From Methanosarcina barkeri str. Wiesmoor (lineage in GTDB: Archaea > Halobacteriota > Methanosarcinia > Methanosarcinales > Methanosarcinaceae), in the NCBI RefSeq assembly GCF_000969985.1, contig NZ_CP009526.1, forward strand, positions 3,658,001-3,722,000: a DNA stretch of 64,000 nucleotides. The letters are read 5' to 3'. The notes beneath the pieces are model-generated. The model was not told the origin of the DNA. It worked only from the letters and a program-made list of their open reading frames with translations, and did not search any database. This document shows positions 47,492 through 57,128 of this stretch, piece after piece (within the stretch, counting starts at the first letter, position 1; every line of letters starts with the position of its first letter). A program made the position numbers and the translations under genes.

Positions 47492-48040
47492 ATGAAGAAA
47501 ATAACAGAACAGAATCTTATCAATGCATTTGGAGGAGAAAGCCAGGCACATATGAGATATTTACATTTCGGAAACAAAGCAGAAAAAGAAAAATATTATA
47601 ATGTAGCTCGCTTATTTCGGGCAATTGCCCATGCAGAATATGTGCATGCAGGAGATCATTACCGGGAATTAAGACACCTCGAAGGAGGATTTGTTGCAAA
47701 TAGCATGGCGGCTTTTGGCCCTGGCGATTCCGTAAAAAATCTTAAGCTGGCCATTGATGGCGAAACATATGAGATTGAAGAAATGTATCCTACATACATT
47801 GAAGTTGCAAAATTCCAGGGCGAAAAAGGAGCACAAAGAAGCTTTGAATGGTCATATGCCAGTGAAAAAATGCATAAACAACTTTTTGAAAGGGCATTAG
47901 ACTCGGTTAACTCAGGAAAAGACATTGATCTCGGTCCTGTCCAAGTTTGCGAGGTATGCGGATATACCTTTGAAGGAGAAGCACCCGACAGGTGTCCTAT
48001 TTGTGGTGCCCCAATCAACAAATTTACTGCGTTTAAATAA
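47492..48040 (+). CDS. rbr: Rubrerythrin
   Basis: 182 aa. Four-helix diiron domain with GGESQAHMRYLHFG, IAHAEYVHAGDHYR and YASEKMHKQLFERAL (Glu/His ligands), then a rubredoxin-like C-terminal centre CEVCGY...CPICGAP. Reduces hydrogen peroxide in anaerobes. Leader has GAGG 6-9 nt before the ATG. Next to the Hsp20 gene. Confidence 0.95.
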   Translation: MKKITEQNLINAFGGESQAHMRYLHFGNKAEKEKYYNVARLFRAIAHAEYVHAGDHYRELRHLEGGFVANSMAAFGPGDSVKNLKLAIDGETYEIEEMYPTYIEVAKFQGEKGAQRSFEWSYASEKMHKQLFERALDSVNSGKDIDLGPVQVCEVCGYTFEGEAPDRCPICGAPINKFTAFK

Positions 48041-48274
48041 ACTACTGATAGTCGCTTATCCTGTATCGATTAATTCTTATCAAGCTAGTTGTCAATTAAA
48101 TCCCAGCTAATAAGGTAAATTTTTCCAATGCAAGATATGTATGATTTCTTAAGAGTTCGTTGTCTGTACCAGTTTTTCTTACTGGAAGTGCATACACGTC
48201 CCGGAATAAGCTCTGTTCCACTTCTGTACTGAGAGGCATCTATTCTGGAACCTAAACTGCACTACCAGAATGAA

Positions 48275-48535
48275 TTAATCTGGGATTTTATTTTTCTCCC
48301 TGTTTTCAATCCAGTCTGCAACTCTGGGCCAGAGCGACAGTGAGATTATCAGGGAAATTACAAAAACAAAAATCGAACCTGCGGTCATGTCTACATGGGT
48401 GTAAGCCATCTCTCCTCTTGAGATATTGGTCAAAAGAGCCCCGGAAAGGAATAAAATATCAAGCACTATCGAAGTGGCAAGACTTAGCAGAAGTACTACT
48501 TTTGGCCTGTTATCTGCGGAACTGAGTTTTACCAT
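48275..48535 (-). CDS. Small membrane protein with two TM helices
   Basis: 86 aa: helix about 13-37 (VVLLLSLATSIVLDILFLSGALL) and about 50-68 (SIFVFVISLIISLSLW), with a charged C-terminal tail (ENREKNKIPD). Upstream lies a doubled TCCTGTTTTAAT ribosome-side repeat (48544-48566). Downstream of copA on the same strand, but 117 nt away. No known family recognised. Confidence 0.6.
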   Translation of the reverse strand: MVKLSSADNRPKVVLLLSLATSIVLDILFLSGALLTNISRGEMAYTHVDMTAGSIFVFVISLIISLSLWPRVADWIENREKNKIPD

Positions 48536-48651
48536 ATCATTCTCCTGTTTTAATTCTCCTGTTTTAATTCTTCTGTTTTAGCCATTGGTTTAATTGTTCT
48601 ATTAAAATTTCTTTGTTAAATATTTAAACTGAAACTATCTACCCCATTTGC

Positions 48652-51516
48652 TTAAAGCTTACTTCTTTTCATTAACAGGGAATTGGTAGTCACTGAGACC
48701 GAACTTAGAGCCATGAAAGCGGCAGCAAATTCAGGTGTAATCAGGACCCTGTGAATAAAGGGATAAAGAATTCCGGCTGCAATTGGAATTCCTATCGTAT
48801 TATATCCAAAAGCCCATAGCAGGTTCTGTTTAATTTTGTTTATGGTAAGCCGGCTCAGCTTAATGGCTGAGACCACATCTCTTGGGTCATTTTTGATAAG
48901 CACAATTTTTGCGGATTCCATTGCTACATCTGTACCTGCTCCCATTGCAATTCCGACATCGGACTGAATTAACGCAGGGGCATCATTAATGCCGTCACCC
49001 ACCATTCCGACAAGCTTGCCCTCTTCCTGAAGCTTCTTAATTTCACTTGCTTTGTCTTCAGGAAGCACCTCGGCCAGCACTCTTGGAATACCTACCTCTT
49101 TTGCTATTGCATTAGCTGTAACGGCATTATCACCTGTGATCATAACTACTTCTAGATCCATTTTGTTAAGAGTTTCAATAGCTTCTATGGAGTTTTCCTT
49201 CAGGATATCAGCAACTGCAACAAGACCAATAATTTCTTCCCCGAAAGCTACGAGCATTGCAGTTTTTCCGCTCTCTTCAAAAGCTCGCATTTCAGCTTCT
49301 AATTCTTTAAAGGAAAATCCTTCTTCTTCCATAAGTTTGCGCGTGCCAAGCAAAATTCTTTTTTCTTCAAAATAGGCTTCTACTCCTTTTCCGGGAATCG
49401 AATGGAAATTTTCTGCTTTTCCTGGCCTGATCCCCTGTTCTTCGGCCCCGTTTACAATAGCTTCCCCAAGGGGATGCTCGGAGCCTCTCTCAGCCGTTGC
49501 TGCAATAAAAAGTACGTCTTTTTCCTCGTGACCGGAAACGGCAACTAAATCTGTCAGCTTCGGAGTACCTGCCGTAAGCGTGCCTGTTTTGTCAAAAACG
49601 ATAGTATCAAGTTTATGCGCTCTTTCAAGAGCTTCCCCACCTTTTATAAGGACCCCGTTTTCCGCACCTCGACCGGTACCGACCATAATAGCGGCAGGAG
49701 TTGCAAGCCCGACTGCACATGGGCACGAGATTACAAGCACAGTAATGGCTATAAGCAAGGAAAACAGGAATGGGCTGATTCCACCTAGAGTTACGGATTC
49801 CCCGACTCCATAGCGCCAGTAACCTATGAAGAACCAGAAGAAAAATGCCAGAAGCGCAATAATATGTACGGTTACTATGAAGTTTCCGGCAACAACATCT
49901 GCAACTCTCTGAATGGGAGCTTTTGTAGTCTGCGCAGTCTCAACAAGCCTGATTATCTGAGCAAGGGCAGTATCAGCCCCGACTTTTGTAGCTCGAAAAT
50001 TAAAAGATCCTGTCTTGTTAAGAGTAGCTCCTATAACGGTATCACCCGGAAATTTTTCTACAGGAATGCTTTCTCCAGTGAGCATGGACTCATCTACTGC
50101 AGAGCCTCCCTCAACTATAATTCCATCAACAGGAATTTTTTCTCCAGGCCTTACAACAACAATGTCGCCAACTGCTACTTCTTCGACAGGAATCTCTTTT
50201 TCAATGCCATTTACAAGGATTCTGGAAGTTTTTGCCCTGAGGCCCATCAGTTTTCTAATTGCTTCAGAGGTTTGACCCCTTGCCCTTGCCTCGAGATACC
50301 TGCCAAGGACAATGAAGATGATCAGGAAAGCTACGGTGTCATAATACAGACTATTATACCCAGGGCCAAGATCAAGAAATGTGGCTGCTACACTGATAAG
50401 ATAGGCTGATCCTGTCCCTGCTGCGATCAGCAGGTTCATGTCAGTTACGCCATATTTGAACCCCCTAATAGTCCCTACAAAAAATTGTCTGCCAGGGAAA
50501 AGGAGGACAAGAGTAGATAGTATAAAAAGGACGATATGATTGGAAAGGAAATCAGGTACAAAAGACAGGAAAGGAAACATCATACTCATGTTTCCCAGCC
50601 CTATTGGAATTCCCAGAACAAGAGCAATTATCAGGTTATTTCTCTGCCTCCTGATTTCAGCGTCTCTGGACATCTGCTCTCTGTCTTCATACTCAACAGC
50701 TTCGGTTTTAACAAATGCTCCATAGCCAATTCCCTGAACTGCAGCAATTATTTCTCTGACAGAGACGCGGGAGGAGTCAAACTCTACAACTGCCTTTTCA
50801 AGCGGGAAATTTACAGACGCTGAAATCACGCCTTCAGTCCTGTTAAGGACTTTCTCGATATTTGCAGCACAAGAGGCACAGCTCATACCTTCAAGACTCA
50901 GAGTTACGGAATCTTTTTCTACCTTATATCCGATAGACTCGATGGTTTCCCCTATTTCTTTCGGAGAGATAAGTGAGGGATCAAAACTAACATTTGCCCT
51001 TCCAAGTTCAAGGTTGACAACTGCTGAGTCCACGCCTGCTTTTTTCTTCAGTACTCTCTCAATATTTGAGGCGCAGGCCGAACAGGTCATACCGGACACT
51101 CCAAGCGTTATTTCTTTTCGACCGGTTTTCAGGCCTAAGGTTTGAGGTTCCTCTTCAGGCAGTGCGCAAGTTTCAGTCAGGGGACAGGTTTTAGGAGCTT
51201 CTTCAGGTTCCTTTGGTTCCTTTAAAGTTGGCTCCGCAGTTTTTGAAGTCTCCCCTTCGGCCTCTGTTATTTCGGGAACTTCTGCCCCGGCCTCTTCCTG
51301 AACCTCGTTTTCACTTTCTGTTGGGTATCCTGCCTTCTGAATAGCTGCCTTTATGTCATCAAGGCTTACTTTTTCAGAATCAAAGCTAACCGTTGCACTT
51401 TCGGATTCAAGGTTTACGTCAACGGATTCTACCCCCTCAAGAGATGAAATGGCATCTGCCACTCTTTTTTGGCAGTGACCACAGGTCATGTCATAAACTT
51501 TTATAGTAACTTCCAT
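48652..51516 (-). CDS. copA: Copper-translocating P1B-type ATPase with three N-terminal HMA domains
   Basis: 954 aa. HMA1 has MTCGHCQ (residues 10-16); a long Pro/Glu linker with extra Cys ([10 protein letters not shown]) separates it from HMA2 (GMTCSACAS) and HMA3 ([10 protein letters not shown]). Eight TM helices, TGESIPVEK, the transport motif [11 protein letters not shown], phosphorylation site [16 protein letters not shown], and [16 protein letters not shown]. The CPC motif indicates Cu(I) export. The linker after HMA1 is unusual, as adjacent HMAs are normally closely spaced. Followed upstream by HMA and copZ genes in the same direction. Confidence 0.97.
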   Translation of the reverse strand: MEVTIKVYDMTCGHCQKRVADAISSLEGVESVDVNLESESATVSFDSEKVSLDDIKAAIQKAGYPTESENEVQEEAGAEVPEITEAEGETSKTAEPTLKEPKEPEEAPKTCPLTETCALPEEEPQTLGLKTGRKEITLGVSGMTCSACASNIERVLKKKAGVDSAVVNLELGRANVSFDPSLISPKEIGETIESIGYKVEKDSVTLSLEGMSCASCAANIEKVLNRTEGVISASVNFPLEKAVVEFDSSRVSVREIIAAVQGIGYGAFVKTEAVEYEDREQMSRDAEIRRQRNNLIIALVLGIPIGLGNMSMMFPFLSFVPDFLSNHIVLFILSTLVLLFPGRQFFVGTIRGFKYGVTDMNLLIAAGTGSAYLISVAATFLDLGPGYNSLYYDTVAFLIIFIVLGRYLEARARGQTSEAIRKLMGLRAKTSRILVNGIEKEIPVEEVAVGDIVVVRPGEKIPVDGIIVEGGSAVDESMLTGESIPVEKFPGDTVIGATLNKTGSFNFRATKVGADTALAQIIRLVETAQTTKAPIQRVADVVAGNFIVTVHIIALLAFFFWFFIGYWRYGVGESVTLGGISPFLFSLLIAITVLVISCPCAVGLATPAAIMVGTGRGAENGVLIKGGEALERAHKLDTIVFDKTGTLTAGTPKLTDLVAVSGHEEKDVLFIAATAERGSEHPLGEAIVNGAEEQGIRPGKAENFHSIPGKGVEAYFEEKRILLGTRKLMEEEGFSFKELEAEMRAFEESGKTAMLVAFGEEIIGLVAVADILKENSIEAIETLNKMDLEVVMITGDNAVTANAIAKEVGIPRVLAEVLPEDKASEIKKLQEEGKLVGMVGDGINDAPALIQSDVGIAMGAGTDVAMESAKIVLIKNDPRDVVSAIKLSRLTINKIKQNLLWAFGYNTIGIPIAAGILYPFIHRVLITPEFAAAFMALSSVSVTTNSLLMKRSKL

Positions 51517-51574
51517 CGGATCTGCCGCCTATTCAGATTTTTCAGGACTGCCCGGTGTTTAATAGATTCTTCCG

Positions 51575-51760
51575 AGCTCTTCCACAGTTTTATATTCAGT
51601 TTTAAGCAAAGTCATCTGTATGAAATACGCATCAGTTATCCGGCTCCATAGGCTACATTTATGGGTACTTCAGGACTATTGGCATTTACTCTGAAAACCC
51701 CATTGATAGAGGTAACCTGTATTGCGATCTTATCCTTGCAATACCTTCATGAATGTTTAG
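51575..51760 (-). pseudogene. Decayed HMA protein, paralogue of 55842-56051
   Basis: Matches the intact gene codon by codon: RITDAYFIQMTLLKTEYK near the end and VTSINGVFRVNANSPEVP in the middle. A one-base deletion shifts frame at about 51642, and a deletion removes the second Cys of the metal site, leaving CYR-stop. Confidence 0.8.
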
Positions 51761-51777
51761 TCTATTATAAACGCAGT

Positions 51778-52016
51778 CTTTCCTATACGTTTACCCCCAA
51801 AGCACAATTACGTTTTTCAAACGGGCTTTCCTATACGTTTACCCCCAAAGCACAATTACGTTTTTCAAACGGGCTTTCCTATACGTTTACCCCCAAAGCA
51901 CAATTACGTTTTTCAAACGGGCTTTCCTATACGTTTACCCCCAAAGCGCAATTACGTTTTTCAAACGGGCTTTCCTATACGTTTACCCCAAAGCGCAATT
52001 ACGTTTTTCAAACGGG
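51778..52016. repeat. Five-copy tandem array of a 48-bp unit
   Basis: Each unit holds CTTTCCTATACGTTTACCCC then CAATTACGTTTTTCAAACGGG. Units start at 51778, 51826, 51874, 51922 and 51970; the last lacks one C. The single-copy equivalent lies at about 56040-56095 in the paralogous operon, in the HMA leader, so the array amplifies the HMA ribosome-site/leader segment. Confidence 0.9.
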
Positions 52017-52114
52017 CACTTCACCCATATGTAAAAGCTTGTATCTTTTAATAACTTTTTAGTATAAAAATCTTTGAGACCGGTAAGAGAGATTACTTGC
52101 GCAAGACTATAATA

Positions 52115-52321
52115 TTAAGCGGGCTCATACCCCGCTTCTCTGACTGCATCTTTGACCTTCTCAAGATTTACCTTCCCTTCTTCATAATCAACAGTTACCT
52201 GCTTGGTCTGAAGATTTACGTCAGCTTTCTGTACACCTTCTACAGCTTCAACTGCCTTTTTAACTCTCATCTGACAGTGCATACAGGACATGCCTTCAAC
52301 TTTTATGGTTTCTTGAGTCAC
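52115..52321 (-). CDS. copZ: CopZ-like copper chaperone (copy 1)
   Basis: 68 aa from GTG 52321 (VTQETIKVEGMSCMHCQMRV), preferred because GGAG lies 9 nt upstream and copy 2 starts at the equivalent ATG. Single HMA domain, metal site MSCMHC, ending VREAGYEPA. Delivers Cu(I) to CopA. Differs from copy 2 at about ten residues. Confidence 0.88.
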   Translation of the reverse strand: MTQETIKVEGMSCMHCQMRVKKAVEAVEGVQKADVNLQTKQVTVDYEEGKVNLEKVKDAVREAGYEPA

Positions 52322-52894
52322 GGTTTCAATCTCCAACTATAAATTTAAAATGTTTTTAATATAAATCAATCTATTGAACTTAGAACTTTCAAGTATTAAA
52401 TTTATATGTATAATTATACAACTCACTCAAGCATTATACACATCACTCAAGCCGGATCATTATGGTTTCAAAATTGATCCTTTAGTCAGTATGCTTAAGT
52501 TTAAGCACATAATTAGTTATTTTAGCTATTAATAGATCAATGTACCTGAGAACGCTGTTTATTCAGTTGAACTGTGCAGTACTGACTGAGAAAACAATAA
52601 TAGAGATAACAATAATATTAGACTTTCATATTAAACTCTCAGCAGTTAAAAACACGAGCTTAGATTACAACATTATCTGTACTTGATTTTGCACCTTGGG
52701 TACATAAGTTCTAGTTGTTTAATAGGCAAAAATATTTGGCTTTGTAGAATGCCTACCCGAACCAACTCCTTGGAGTCGAAAACAAACAAAAAGACATCAT
52801 ACTATTTAGCTCAAGTTGATGAATAATTAGTATAGAGGAACATTTACAAAGTCAAAAATTCAGAGCAACACAGCTGTTTCCTAAGTTTTCTACT
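52322..52894. other. Intergenic, nothing strong
   Basis: Small direct repeat with TCACTCAAGC at 52423-52432 and 52443-52452. The copZ promoter is expected near 52360-52400. No gene seen. Confidence 0.4.
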
Positions 52895-53440
52895 TCACTC
52901 CATTCTGCAGTTCCAGTCATAGGGAATGATATCATTGTCAATAGGATTTACTCGTCTTTCGTCCACGTCTTCGGGATTGTAAAATAGGGAAGGCATCCCT
53001 ATAACCACAGATATATCATTTCCTACGTTTTTTGTACCATGGAATATTCCCGGGGGGATGTAAATAGTACGGGGATATTTTTCGCCCATAAAAATTTCAT
53101 TAATAACTTTGTAAGTGGGAGAATCTTCTCTATAATCGTATAATGCAACTTTTACCATTCCAGTAGCACAAAATAGATGATCTTCTTGTTTTGAATGGAG
53201 ATGCCAACCTTTGATCATTCCAGGATATGAATATGATGCAATTATCTGCTTGATATTTTGTGCTTTCAGATTTTCATCGTCTAAACGTATGACCTCGGTT
53301 AATAACCCTCTTTCATCGCTGAACAATTTCATATCCCTTATAAAAACTCCTTCAATAAGTTTTTCACCGTAAAATCCTGGAATTTTTTGAACTCGTGGTT
53401 TTTCTAGTTCATTAAAATCTTCCATACTCATTACTTGCAT
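52895..53440 (-). CDS. RmlC-like cupin, dTDP-4-dehydrorhamnose 3,5-epimerase family
   Basis: 181 aa. Cupin with [49 protein letters not shown] and [15 protein letters not shown], all typical of the RmlC fold. The family catalytic His is present in the WHLHSKQ stretch. Overlaps the flavoredoxin gene by 10 bp (start ATGCAAGTAATG), so translation is coupled. No other rhamnose genes are near, so it may act on another nucleotide sugar or be a relative with a different role. Confidence 0.85.
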   Translation of the reverse strand: MQVMSMEDFNELEKPRVQKIPGFYGEKLIEGVFIRDMKLFSDERGLLTEVIRLDDENLKAQNIKQIIASYSYPGMIKGWHLHSKQEDHLFCATGMVKVALYDYREDSPTYKVINEIFMGEKYPRTIYIPPGIFHGTKNVGNDISVVIGMPSLFYNPEDVDERRVNPIDNDIIPYDWNCRME

Positions 53441-54075
53441 TCTTGACCCTCCTCTTTTTTATATATCCTTTCTAGAGGATCTTTACCGTTCTTGAACATA
53501 GCTCCATAAGGCTCAAATTTACCAATATCGTTGACAGTACAGAAATGCATACCATCGTCTGACCCTGTCATCATTAATGGTTTAGCTTTTTCTAAGTCCC
53601 AGGAACCACTTTCTTTGTTGTAGACGCTATCTTCTATCTCAAGATACACTACTTTACCAAGAATCAATGCGTAAGGAAAGCCATTGTATACTTCATCAAT
53701 TATGTGATCCAGTTTACATTCCATCCATGCGTAGCATCCTTCAATTCCTGGAGCCTTGATCTTTTTTGAAGGTTTCTCCTTTAGACCAGCTAATTCGAAT
53801 TCGTCAACGTCGGGAGGGACGTGTGAAGCCGTTGGTATCACTTTATCTGCCATATCAGTAACAGGCATGTTAATAACGAATTCCCCTGTGCTTTTTAAAT
53901 TATCTAATGTATCTCTCCTTTTTGCTGAAGCTACACAAACCAAATCAAATGGACGTAAAACAGGCATAAAACAAGAATATGGAGCTATATTTCTAATTCC
54001 ATTTTCACTGATTGTTGATATGAATGCCACTGGCAAGGGTACTATTGACTCTCTTTTGAAATTTTCTAATATCAT
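53431..54075 (-). CDS. Flavoredoxin-type flavin reductase
   Basis: 214 aa flavin-reductase-like split barrel: [28 protein letters not shown] binds FMN, then [22 protein letters not shown] and [14 protein letters not shown]. Archaeal relatives move electrons through FMN. Translationally coupled to the RmlC-like gene, an unusual partner. Confidence 0.88.
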   Translation of the reverse strand: MILENFKRESIVPLPVAFISTISENGIRNIAPYSCFMPVLRPFDLVCVASAKRRDTLDNLKSTGEFVINMPVTDMADKVIPTASHVPPDVDEFELAGLKEKPSKKIKAPGIEGCYAWMECKLDHIIDEVYNGFPYALILGKVVYLEIEDSVYNKESGSWDLEKAKPLMMTGSDDGMHFCTVNDIGKFEPYGAMFKNGKDPLERIYKKEEGQECK

Positions 54076-54097
54076 ATTACCACTACTCTATTTACAA

Positions 54098-54216
54098 TAG
54101 GACTTACACACTTGAATTACAAAATCAAGCACTTTAGGCGTTGTGACTTGTTTTGTGGCTTAGACAGTTGAAGGTTTGATGCTATTGATTTTCTCAGTTC
54201 AACCGCGTAAGTCCTG
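54098..54216. repeat. MITE-like element, AGGACTTACGC family
   Basis: 119 bp, TAGGACTTACAC to GCGTAAGTCCTG; interior nearly identical to 9293-9408. Sits between flavoredoxin and the CooC-like gene and could carry the flavoredoxin promoter. Confidence 0.85.
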
Positions 54217-54237
54217 TACAATTCTCATATTTCGATC

Positions 54238-55002
54238 TCAAGAATGAATTCCTGAGATTAGAAAATCAGCAACTGACTCAATTTCTGGAAGTTCCACTTT
54301 TAGCTCGTCTCCTTCAAACCCTGCTATAAATACCTCCGAGTTTGAAGGAACTGAAGTCAGAATACGATTTTTATCCACGGTTTCCATCATTAACTGAGTC
54401 CCTATTTTGTCTGCACGGTTAAGAATAAAATATAGAGGCTTACCGGCTTTCTCAGCAAGTTCGTTTATTTTTTCAGAAAGCCTTATGGATTCATAAGATG
54501 GATCAAGCACCATTAACACAATGTCGCAGCCTTCTTCAACTCCTCTTCCAAAATGTTCAATACCAGCTTCAGTATCCACAAATACAACATCTTCAGGGGT
54601 AGTTTCTGTGTTTATCAGAAAATTCTTTGCAAGAGCTCCCATCGGACAGGCACATCCTTCTCCGAAATCATGGATCTTGCCTATGGTTATCATTTTAATG
54701 TTATCTTTTTCTACAGTATAATCTTCAGGAATATCAGACATTTGCCATTTATTATCAAAAATACTGGCAGTGTCTCCTGTCTTATACGCCTGCATTAGTT
54801 TTTCTCCAAGTGTTTTTTTCCCTCCAAGATAATTCATGAAATCTTCGGGCATTTCAAGGCCTAGCTGTTTATGAAGCCCGAAATTTGACTCATCACTGTC
54901 AACAACAAGCACGTTGTAACCTTTTTTAGCCATGGATTTTGCAAGCAGAGCAGTGATGGTACTCTTACCGCTTCCACCTTTTCCACATATAAGAACTTTC
55001 AT
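54238..55002 (-). CDS. cooC: CooC-type nickel-insertion ATPase
   Basis: 254 aa MinD/NifH-like P-loop ATPase: CGKGGSGKSTITALLAKSM (Walker A with signature Lys), VDSDESNFGLHKQLGLEMP, FGEGCACPMGALAKNFL (CxC metal site), VFVDTEAGIEHFGRG. CooC proteins load nickel into carbon-monoxide dehydrogenase. No CODH gene is in the window. Divergent from an HxlR regulator 117 bp away. Confidence 0.88.
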   Translation of the reverse strand: MKVLICGKGGSGKSTITALLAKSMAKKGYNVLVVDSDESNFGLHKQLGLEMPEDFMNYLGGKKTLGEKLMQAYKTGDTASIFDNKWQMSDIPEDYTVEKDNIKMITIGKIHDFGEGCACPMGALAKNFLINTETTPEDVVFVDTEAGIEHFGRGVEEGCDIVLMVLDPSYESIRLSEKINELAEKAGKPLYFILNRADKIGTQLMMETVDKNRILTSVPSNSEVFIAGFEGDELKVELPEIESVADFLISGIHS

Positions 55003-55125
55003 CTTTTTACCTCTGTTTAATAATATTTAATATTAAAAAAAAATTAAATGGTAACATAAAATATTAATAACTAGAATACTTTTCTATAGTATTTAAACTA
55101 TAAAGTTAATAGTGATAAAGTGACT

Positions 55126-55503
55126 ATGAAAAAGAATAGTAATGGGATTTGTTTGTGCCCTCTCGAAGGGATTATCACCATAATATCCAAAAAATGGGCC
55201 ATCCAGGCTATCAGTGCTCTTGGGCATCACAGTAGATTACGATTCAATGATCTCATGAATGCCCTTGAGGGTATCAGCCCAAAGTCACTTACCGACCTGT
55301 TAAAAGAACTCCAAAAAGAAGGTCTGATCCAACGAGAAGCATTTCCCGAGATACCTCCGAGGGTTGAATACTTTTTGACAGACGATGGAAAAGAGCTTTG
55401 TGAAGTAATAATTCCTTTAATACAATGGGCAGAGAAAAGGAATAATCTGCATCAGGAAATCTGTAATTCCACCTGCAAAAGCACAGTTTTTCCCTCTAAA
55501 TAA
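55126..55503 (+). CDS. HxlR-family transcription regulator
   Basis: 125 aa. Winged helix with CLCPLEGIITIISKKWAIQAISAL, LMNALEGISPKSLTDLLKELQKEGL and VEYFLTDDGKEL. Cys near the N-terminus and the C-terminus (CNSTCKS) could sense redox or metal. No ribosome site; TATA-like AAACTATAAAG at 55097-55107 is about 25 bp before the start, so a leaderless message from GTG 55120 or ATG 55126 is likely. Probably regulates the divergent cooC-like gene. Confidence 0.88.
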   Translation: MKKNSNGICLCPLEGIITIISKKWAIQAISALGHHSRLRFNDLMNALEGISPKSLTDLLKELQKEGLIQREAFPEIPPRVEYFLTDDGKELCEVIIPLIQWAEKRNNLHQEICNSTCKSTVFPSK

Positions 55504-55705
55504 CTGTGTGTATGAAAGAGAAAACGTAACTGCTTGATCATATGGATAATATCTTTCAGAACCTGTACTTTTTAAGTTTAAAATCCCTTCAAAAGTCAAT
55601 TTGTTTAAAAATACCTTTAAAAGTACAGTTAGAACTTAAGCAGTTTTCATTTTATCAAGAGAAAAAAATAGCATTTGCTATTCTGTTCTAAATAGCGTTA
55701 GCTAT
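55504..55705. other. Intergenic, nothing recognised
   Basis: AT-rich; a small repeat AAATAGC(A/G)TTxGCTATTC at 55665-55705 forms a weak hairpin. Confidence 0.4.
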
Positions 55706-55841
55706 TCATTTATGGCAATGACCGCAGGTCATGTTGTAGATTTTAATAGTACCTTCTATCGAATCTGTCACTATCCAGATATCGGATCTGTCACTATCCT
55801 AATTTTTCAGGATTGCTCGGCGCTTAAATGATTCTTCCGGA
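55706..55841 (-). pseudogene. copA: Remnant of a second copA 5' end plus leader
   Basis: Minus-strand codons read (I)EGTIKIYNMTCGHCHK then stop, aligned with Cop[18 protein letters not shown]. The start is ATA, not ATG. The adjoining sequence (AGGATTGCTCGGCGCTTAAA) matches the copA leader at 51545-51565. All of copA beyond the first metal site is gone. Confidence 0.8.
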
Positions 55842-56051
55842 CTATTCTACGATTTTATAGCCAGCTTTAAGCAAAGTCATCTGTATAACGTACGCATCAG
55901 TTATCCGGCTATCATAGGCTACATTTACAGTTCTTTTAGGAATATTAATGTTTACTCTGGAAACCCCGTTGATAGAGGTAACGAGTCTTGTGACCATATC
56001 CTTGCAGTACCTGCATACCATATCATCTACTATGAATGTTGTCTCCCCGAT
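55842..56051 (-). CDS. HMA-domain metal-binding protein (copy 2, intact), apparent ATC start
   Basis: About 69 aa: GETTFIVDDMVCRYCKDMVT, then RVNINIPKRTVNVAYDS and a final LLKAGYKIVE. The metal site is MVCRYC. The only conventional start in frame (TTG 56072) has no ribosome site and would place the G-run in the coding region. ATC at 56049-56051 is 7 nt after GGGGGGG. The decayed paralogue has ATA at the equivalent spot. It lies between a copA remnant and copZ2; a chaperone or sensor role is inferred. Confidence 0.68.
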   Translation of the reverse strand: MGETTFIVDDMVCRYCKDMVTRLVTSINGVSRVNINIPKRTVNVAYDSRITDAYVIQMTLLKAGYKIVE

Positions 56052-56220
56052 GTGTTCACCCCCCCAACACAACTGTATTTTTCAAACAGGCGCTTCACCC
56101 ACATGTAAAATTTGTACCTTTTACGATAGATTCTTTGAAACCAATACTAGATATTATTTGCATTTGTACCTTTTATATATATTCTTTGAAACCAGTAACA
56201 GTTATTTGCGTGAGACTACA

Positions 56221-56427
56221 TTAAATAGGCTCATACCCGGTTTCGCGAATTGCAGCCTTGACCTTTTTGAGGTTTTCTTTCCCTTCTTCAAAATCAATAG
56301 TTACCTGTTTGGTCTGAAGGTTTACGTCTGCCCTCTGTACACCTTCTACAGCTTCAACAGCCTTTTTAACCCTCAACTGGCAGTGCATACAGGACATGCC
56401 TTCAACTTTTATGATTTCTTGGGTCAT
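56221..56427 (-). CDS. copZ: CopZ-like copper chaperone (copy 2)
   Basis: 68 aa: MTQEIIKVEGMSCMHCQLRV, then VQRADVNLQTKQVTIDFEEG and IRETGYEPI. Single HMA domain with MSCMHC. GGAG is 9 nt before the ATG. Followed downstream by the intact HMA gene. Paralogue of 52115-52321. Confidence 0.9.
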   Translation of the reverse strand: MTQEIIKVEGMSCMHCQLRVKKAVEAVEGVQRADVNLQTKQVTIDFEEGKENLKKVKAAIRETGYEPI

Positions 56428-56782
56428 GGTTTCAATCTCCGTAACTTTATCTGGTAATTTAACATAATAAATTAATATAATAATTTCCTGAAATATTGTA
56501 GGATTGAATAATAATATGTCCTATTTGCCACAAATTCTTTGCGCAAATTCAGGTTAATGAGACTGAGTTTATCACTACATTAGATAATTCCACCGAAAAG
56601 GTTTCATTAAGCCATATTAAGAAGAATTATGGCTATGATGCTGATAGATTTTTTCGCTCAAGCCTTTTTTAAAAAAGATTGCGATTCACCACATTCTTTG
56701 TTTGATATTTAGTCCCTGTGGATATCTTTAACAAAAATGGAAACAAGTTGGAAGATGTTCCTGATCAGCAGGTTGAAGGCTT
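56428..56782. other. Gap with a short zinc-knuckle-like frame
   Basis: An open frame at 56508-56672 reads CPICHKFFAQIQVNETEF then KNYGYDADRFFRSSLF and a stop, but has only ATA codons where a start should be. It may be a broken or non-canonical small gene. Confidence 0.3.
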
Positions 56783-57031
56783 TCACATCAAGCGTTTTTT
56801 CATTTCTTCAAATTCTTCTTCAGTAATTTCGCCTTTCGCGTATCTTTCCTTTGCAATATCCAGCGCAGACTTCTCTGCACCTCCTCTAGTTTTATTTTGC
56901 TCAACAAACCACCTAATTAGCAAATAAGCTAGCACAATTATGAGAATCCAGAAAAGTAGTCCGAAAAATATACCTCCATACCCCATCATGCCGTAACCGT
57001 AATGATCCATAAATCCATCCATTGTCACCAC
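56783..57031 (-). CDS. Small membrane protein with SHOCT domain
   Basis: 82 aa from GTG 57031; ATG 57022 is an alternative. Gly/Met/Tyr-rich N-terminus (HYGYGMMGYGG), TM about 20-44 (IFFGLLFWILIIVLAYLLIRWF), then a C-terminal SHOCT motif (SALDIAKERYAKGEITEEEFEEMKKRL), an oligomerisation helix pair. Common beside copper genes in archaea and bacteria. Confidence 0.85.
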   Translation of the reverse strand: MVTMDGFMDHYGYGMMGYGGIFFGLLFWILIIVLAYLLIRWFVEQNKTRGGAEKSALDIAKERYAKGEITEEEFEEMKKRLM

Positions 57032-57128
57032 ATTCCCCTTATAGCAGTTAATCTATTGTTTCATCATTTCTATCTGTACTATTGAATGCAAAAGCTTACA
57101 TTTGAATCAGTTAGACTATAAATGGAAT

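Larger units (their letters stand above)
51517..52114. other. copA-copZ gap with decayed HMA gene and 48-bp array
   Basis: See entries at 51575-51760 and 51778-52016. The 134-codon plus-strand frame through here is a product of the array and antisense of the pseudogene. Confidence 0.6.

Noticed and set aside
51661-52062. 133-codon plus-strand frame with five LSYTFTPKAQLRFSNG repeats
   Set aside because: It is antisense to a decayed HMA gene and then runs through a 48-bp noncoding array whose length happens to be a multiple of 3. No ribosome site.
52322-52894. Possible small RNA or gene in the copZ upstream gap
   Set aside because: Only a short repeated TCACTCAAGC motif; no structure or frame strong enough to report.
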